A stretch of DNA of 8,979 bases from Propionibacteriales bacterium (GTDB lineage Bacteria > Actinomycetota > Actinomycetes > Propionibacteriales > Propionibacteriaceae), in contig JAKDKP010000059.1 in NCBI GenBank assembly GCA_030453285.1, positions 1-8,979 of the forward strand, in the 5' to 3' direction. Position 1 is the stretch's first letter; every line of letters starts with the position of its first letter. The notes beneath the pieces were generated by a model. The model was not told where the DNA came from. It did not search any database and saw only the letters and a list, made by a program, of their open reading frames with translations. The position numbers were made by a program, and so were the translations under genes. Shown piece by piece: positions 7,037 to 8,979 of the stretch.

Positions 7037-8490
7037 GCGGGATCCTCCCTGGTCAACTGCTCAGCCACCGTCTCCAACGCCATCCCTCGCGAACCCTTGA
7101 TCAACACGACGTCTCCGGGCCGAATCCTGGCGAGGACGGCTTGGACTGCTTCCTGCTTATCGTGCACCACCGCCATGGCCGCACCGCTCAGGCCGCCCCG
7201 GTGCGCCCCGGATGCGACATCGTCACCGTGGTCGCCAAGCAGGACGGCCCAGTCGACCGATCTCGCGGCCAGACGAACACCGACCTCGCGATGATCCTCG
7301 GCTGCTGCCTCGCCCAGCTCCAACATGTCGGCGAGCACCACACCCATCCGGCGGTTGTTGGTGCGCGCCATCTCGGCCACCGTGTCCAGCGCGGCATGGA
7401 CGGCCTCGGGGTTGGCGTTGTAGGCATCGTTGACAATCACGGTGCCGTCGGCGCGTTCGGTGAGTTCCATCCGCCAGCGCGAGTCGAGACCGGCACCGTC
7501 GAGCGATGCAGCGATCTGCTCAGGAGCCAGGCCGAGGGCAACGCCTGCGGCGGCTGCGGCGACAGCGTTGATCACCTGGTGCCTGCCCGGCACGGTGAGC
7601 CGGACCGTGGCGCGGTGGCTGATGGTGGCCACCTCGGTGGCCAAAGTGAATGTGTGTCGCCCCCACCGGTCGGGAGTGACGTCGGTGGCCCACACCGCGC
7701 CGAGGAACGGGAATCCGGGCTCGAATCCGGGGCGTTGCCCGTCCGCGAAGAGCAGCACGCGGGCCGGGCCACGATCGGTCATCGCCCGTACGCGCGGATC
7801 ATCGGCGTTCAGCACCGCGATCCCGTCGGCCGGCAGGGCGGCGACGAGCTCGCCCTTGGCCTCGGCGATCCGATCCTGGCTGCCGAACCCGCCCAGATGC
7901 GCGTGCGCGACGTTCAGGACCACACCGACCGCCGGTGGGGTGAGTTCACACAGCAACGCGATGTGCCCGAGCCCTCGAGCCCCCATCTCGCTGACCAGGT
8001 AGCCCGTGTCGGATCCGATCCGGGTCGCGGTGAGCGGGACCCCGATCTCGTTGTTGAAGGAGTTCACCGGCGACACCGTTGGCGCACGGTCGGTGAGGAT
8101 CCGGCTGAGCAGGTCCTTGGTGGACGTCTTGCCCATCGAGCCGGTGATGCCGACCACCTGCAATCCACCCTCGGCGGCCTCGTCGACGACGAACCGGCCC
8201 AGGCGACCGAGCGCGGCAACCACGTCGGTGACCGTCACCAGACTCCCTGCTGTGCTGCTGAATTCTTCGGCCCGGTCGGACCGGATCAGCGCAGCACCGG
8301 CGCCCTTGGCCAGGGCACCGGCGACGAAGGTGTGACCGTCGACCCGCTCTCCGGGCAGGGCGACGAAGAGCGCACCGTTGGTGATCTCCCGGGAATCGAT
8401 CACCACGTCGGGGCCGATGATCGTTGCCGGGTCACCGATCAACGTGCCACCGACCAGCTCGGCCAGGGTGCCGGCGGTCAACGTCTGCAT
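7033..8490 (-). CDS. murF: UDP-N-acetylmuramoyl-tripeptide--D-alanyl-D-alanine ligase MurF
   Basis: MurF is the cytoplasmic ligase that adds the D-Ala-D-Ala dipeptide to the UDP-MurNAc tripeptide, completing the pentapeptide precursor. The 485-residue protein has an N-terminal UDP-substrate domain with [17 protein letters not shown] (residues 31-47). The ATPase domain has the P-loop [13 protein letters not shown] (114-126), the MurF-typical SFNNEIGVP (144-152), EMGARGLG (168-175), [12 protein letters not shown] (193-204) and Lys212 in the usual modified-lysine position. The C-terminal domain has [20 protein letters not shown] and [16 protein letters not shown] and DAYNANP separate MurF from MurE. 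The ATG at 8490-8488 shares one base with the murE stop (TGATG). A G-rich tract (GGGGG, roughly eight to twelve bases before the ATG) is the only Shine-Dalgarno candidate. The stop overlaps the mraY GTG. Nothing unusual in length or motifs. Confidence 0.97.
   Translation of the reverse strand: MQTLTAGTLAELVGGTLIGDPATIIGPDVVIDSREITNGALFVALPGERVDGHTFVAGALAKGAGAALIRSDRAEEFSSTAGSLVTVTDVVAALGRLGRFVVDEAAEGGLQVVGITGSMGKTSTKDLLSRILTDRAPTVSPVNSFNNEIGVPLTATRIGSDTGYLVSEMGARGLGHIALLCELTPPAVGVVLNVAHAHLGGFGSQDRIAEAKGELVAALPADGIAVLNADDPRVRAMTDRGPARVLLFADGQRPGFEPGFPFLGAVWATDVTPDRWGRHTFTLATEVATISHRATVRLTVPGRHQVINAVAAAAAGVALGLAPEQIAASLDGAGLDSRWRMELTERADGTVIVNDAYNANPEAVHAALDTVAEMARTNNRRMGVVLADMLELGEAAAEDHREVGVRLAARSVDWAVLLGDHGDDVASGAHRGGLSGAAMAVVHDKQEAVQAVLARIRPGDVVLIKGSRGMALETVAEQLTREDPA
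7044..7050 (-). promoter_or_regulatory. Ribosome binding site of mraY
   Basis: AGGGAGG on the minus strand lies seven bases before the GTG at 7036-7034, inside the last codons of murF. It is a strong Shine-Dalgarno and supports a GTG start for mraY at the GTGA overlap. It suggests mraY can recruit ribosomes itself, in addition to any coupling with murF. Confidence 0.75.
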
Positions 8491-8979
8491 CAGCTCTGGC
8501 CCCCGGTCGGGCCGGTGGCCTGCAGGGCGGCCCAGCCCTGATGGGCGGCCTCGGCGTCGGTGTAGGGATGGACGACCCCGTCGATCTCCTGGCCGGTCTC
8601 GTGTCCCTTGCCGAGGATGGCCACCGTGGCGCGCTGCCCGTCCACCGATGCTGTACGGGCGATCTCCAGGGCACGTCGTACGGCTTCGCGTCGATCTCCG
8701 CCGTCGATCACCTGGGTCGCGCGCGCACCGTTGGCCACCGCCTCCTCGGCGCCGGCGAGAATCTGCGCCCGAACCGCTGCCGGATCCTCGGTGCGCGGGT
8801 TGTCGTCGCCGATGACGAGGATGTCGCAGTGCTGGGCGGCCTGTGCGCCGATCGGCGCACGTTTGGCCGGATCGCGGTCACCACCGGAGCCGACGACGAC
8901 CACGAGCGGTCCCTCGGCAGACTCGGTGAGCGCCGAGCAGGCGGCCCCCACCGCTGTCGGCGTGTGCGCGAAGTCCACC
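8490..8979 (-). CDS. murE: UDP-MurNAc-tripeptide synthetase MurE, C-terminal part (gene enters from beyond the window)
   Basis: MurE adds the third amino acid to UDP-MurNAc-L-Ala-D-Glu. Only the last 162 codons are present. The first complete codon, GTG at 8978-8976, is an internal valine of the VDFAHTP motif and not a start. This fragment covers the C-terminal ligase domain: VDFAHTP at 1-7 of the fragment (family VDYAHTP), VGSGGDRDPAKR at 29-40, DDNPRTEDP at 58-66 and GKGHETGQ at 123-130. The DNPR sequence is the known signature of diaminopimelate-adding MurE; lysine-adding enzymes carry a different residue at the Arg position. So the product most likely adds a diaminopimelate isomer; the sequence does not tell meso- from LL-. 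The stop shares one base with the murF ATG. Confidence 0.95.
   Translation of the reverse strand, partial: VDFAHTPTAVGAACSALTESAEGPLVVVVGSGGDRDPAKRAPIGAQAAQHCDILVIGDDNPRTEDPAAVRAQILAGAEEAVANGARATQVIDGGDRREAVRRALEIARTASVDGQRATVAILGKGHETGQEIDGVVHPYTDAEAAHQGWAALQATGPTGGQS

Noticed and set aside
7141..8541. Long open frame on the plus strand opposite murF (about 466 codons)
   Set aside because: It lies wholly antisense to murF, and its translation is rich in Gly, Arg, His and Asp with no recognisable domain. Long antisense frames are expected opposite high-GC genes with G/C-biased third positions.
1..8979. High number of GATC sites (about 100 by eye, against roughly 30 expected from base composition)
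   Set aside because: Isoleucine is nearly always ATC here and often follows a codon ending in G, which creates GATC. Codon usage seems enough to explain it, so I do not infer Dam-like methylation.
1..8979. Mobile element, CRISPR array, tRNA/rRNA or horizontally acquired system
   Set aside because: Essential dcw genes fill the window almost completely, with uniform composition and no repeats, integrase, transposase or RNA gene signature.

Overview
The window is an internal stretch of a dcw (division and cell wall) cluster. All eight genes read on the minus strand. In transcription order, from high to low coordinates, they are murE (3' part only), murF, mraY, murD, ftsW, murG, murC and ftsQ (5' part only). 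This is the canonical bacterial dcw order. Every protein was recognised from conserved family motifs in its translation.

The DNA is GC-rich with strong G/C third-position bias. The MraY, MurD and FtsW sequences look actinobacterial, and the MurE fragment carries the DNPR signature of diaminopimelate-adding enzymes. Together these suggest a high-GC Gram-positive actinomycete. A member of the Propionibacteriales is plausible, but that rank is a guess from general resemblance and not from any search.

Layout: 8979-8490 holds the C-terminal domain of MurE. 8490-7033 is murF, 7036-5936 mraY, 5939-4461 murD, 4387-3125 ftsW, 3128-1977 murG, 1977-550 murC and 553-1 the start of ftsQ. Six of the seven junctions are 1- or 4-nt stop/start overlaps (TGATG, ATGA or GTGA), so translation is probably coupled. 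The one break is a 73-nt gap between murD and ftsW. There is no other intergenic DNA, no RNA gene, no mobile element, no CRISPR array and no recognisable terminator.

The genes act in one pathway. MurC, MurD, MurE and MurF build UDP-MurNAc-pentapeptide in the cytoplasm. MraY transfers it to undecaprenyl phosphate to give lipid I, and MurG adds GlcNAc to give lipid II. FtsW polymerises lipid II at the division septum, and FtsQ links the divisome complexes. ftsZ would be expected beyond position 1 and ftsI/ftsL beyond position 8979, but neither is visible here.

I found no previously undescribed system. The points worth a second look are small: a substituted histidine in MraY's HHH motif, over-representation of the palindrome CGTACG in all three codon phases, the isolated murD-ftsW gap with an uncertain ftsW start, and a few residue variants in FtsW, MurC and MurG.
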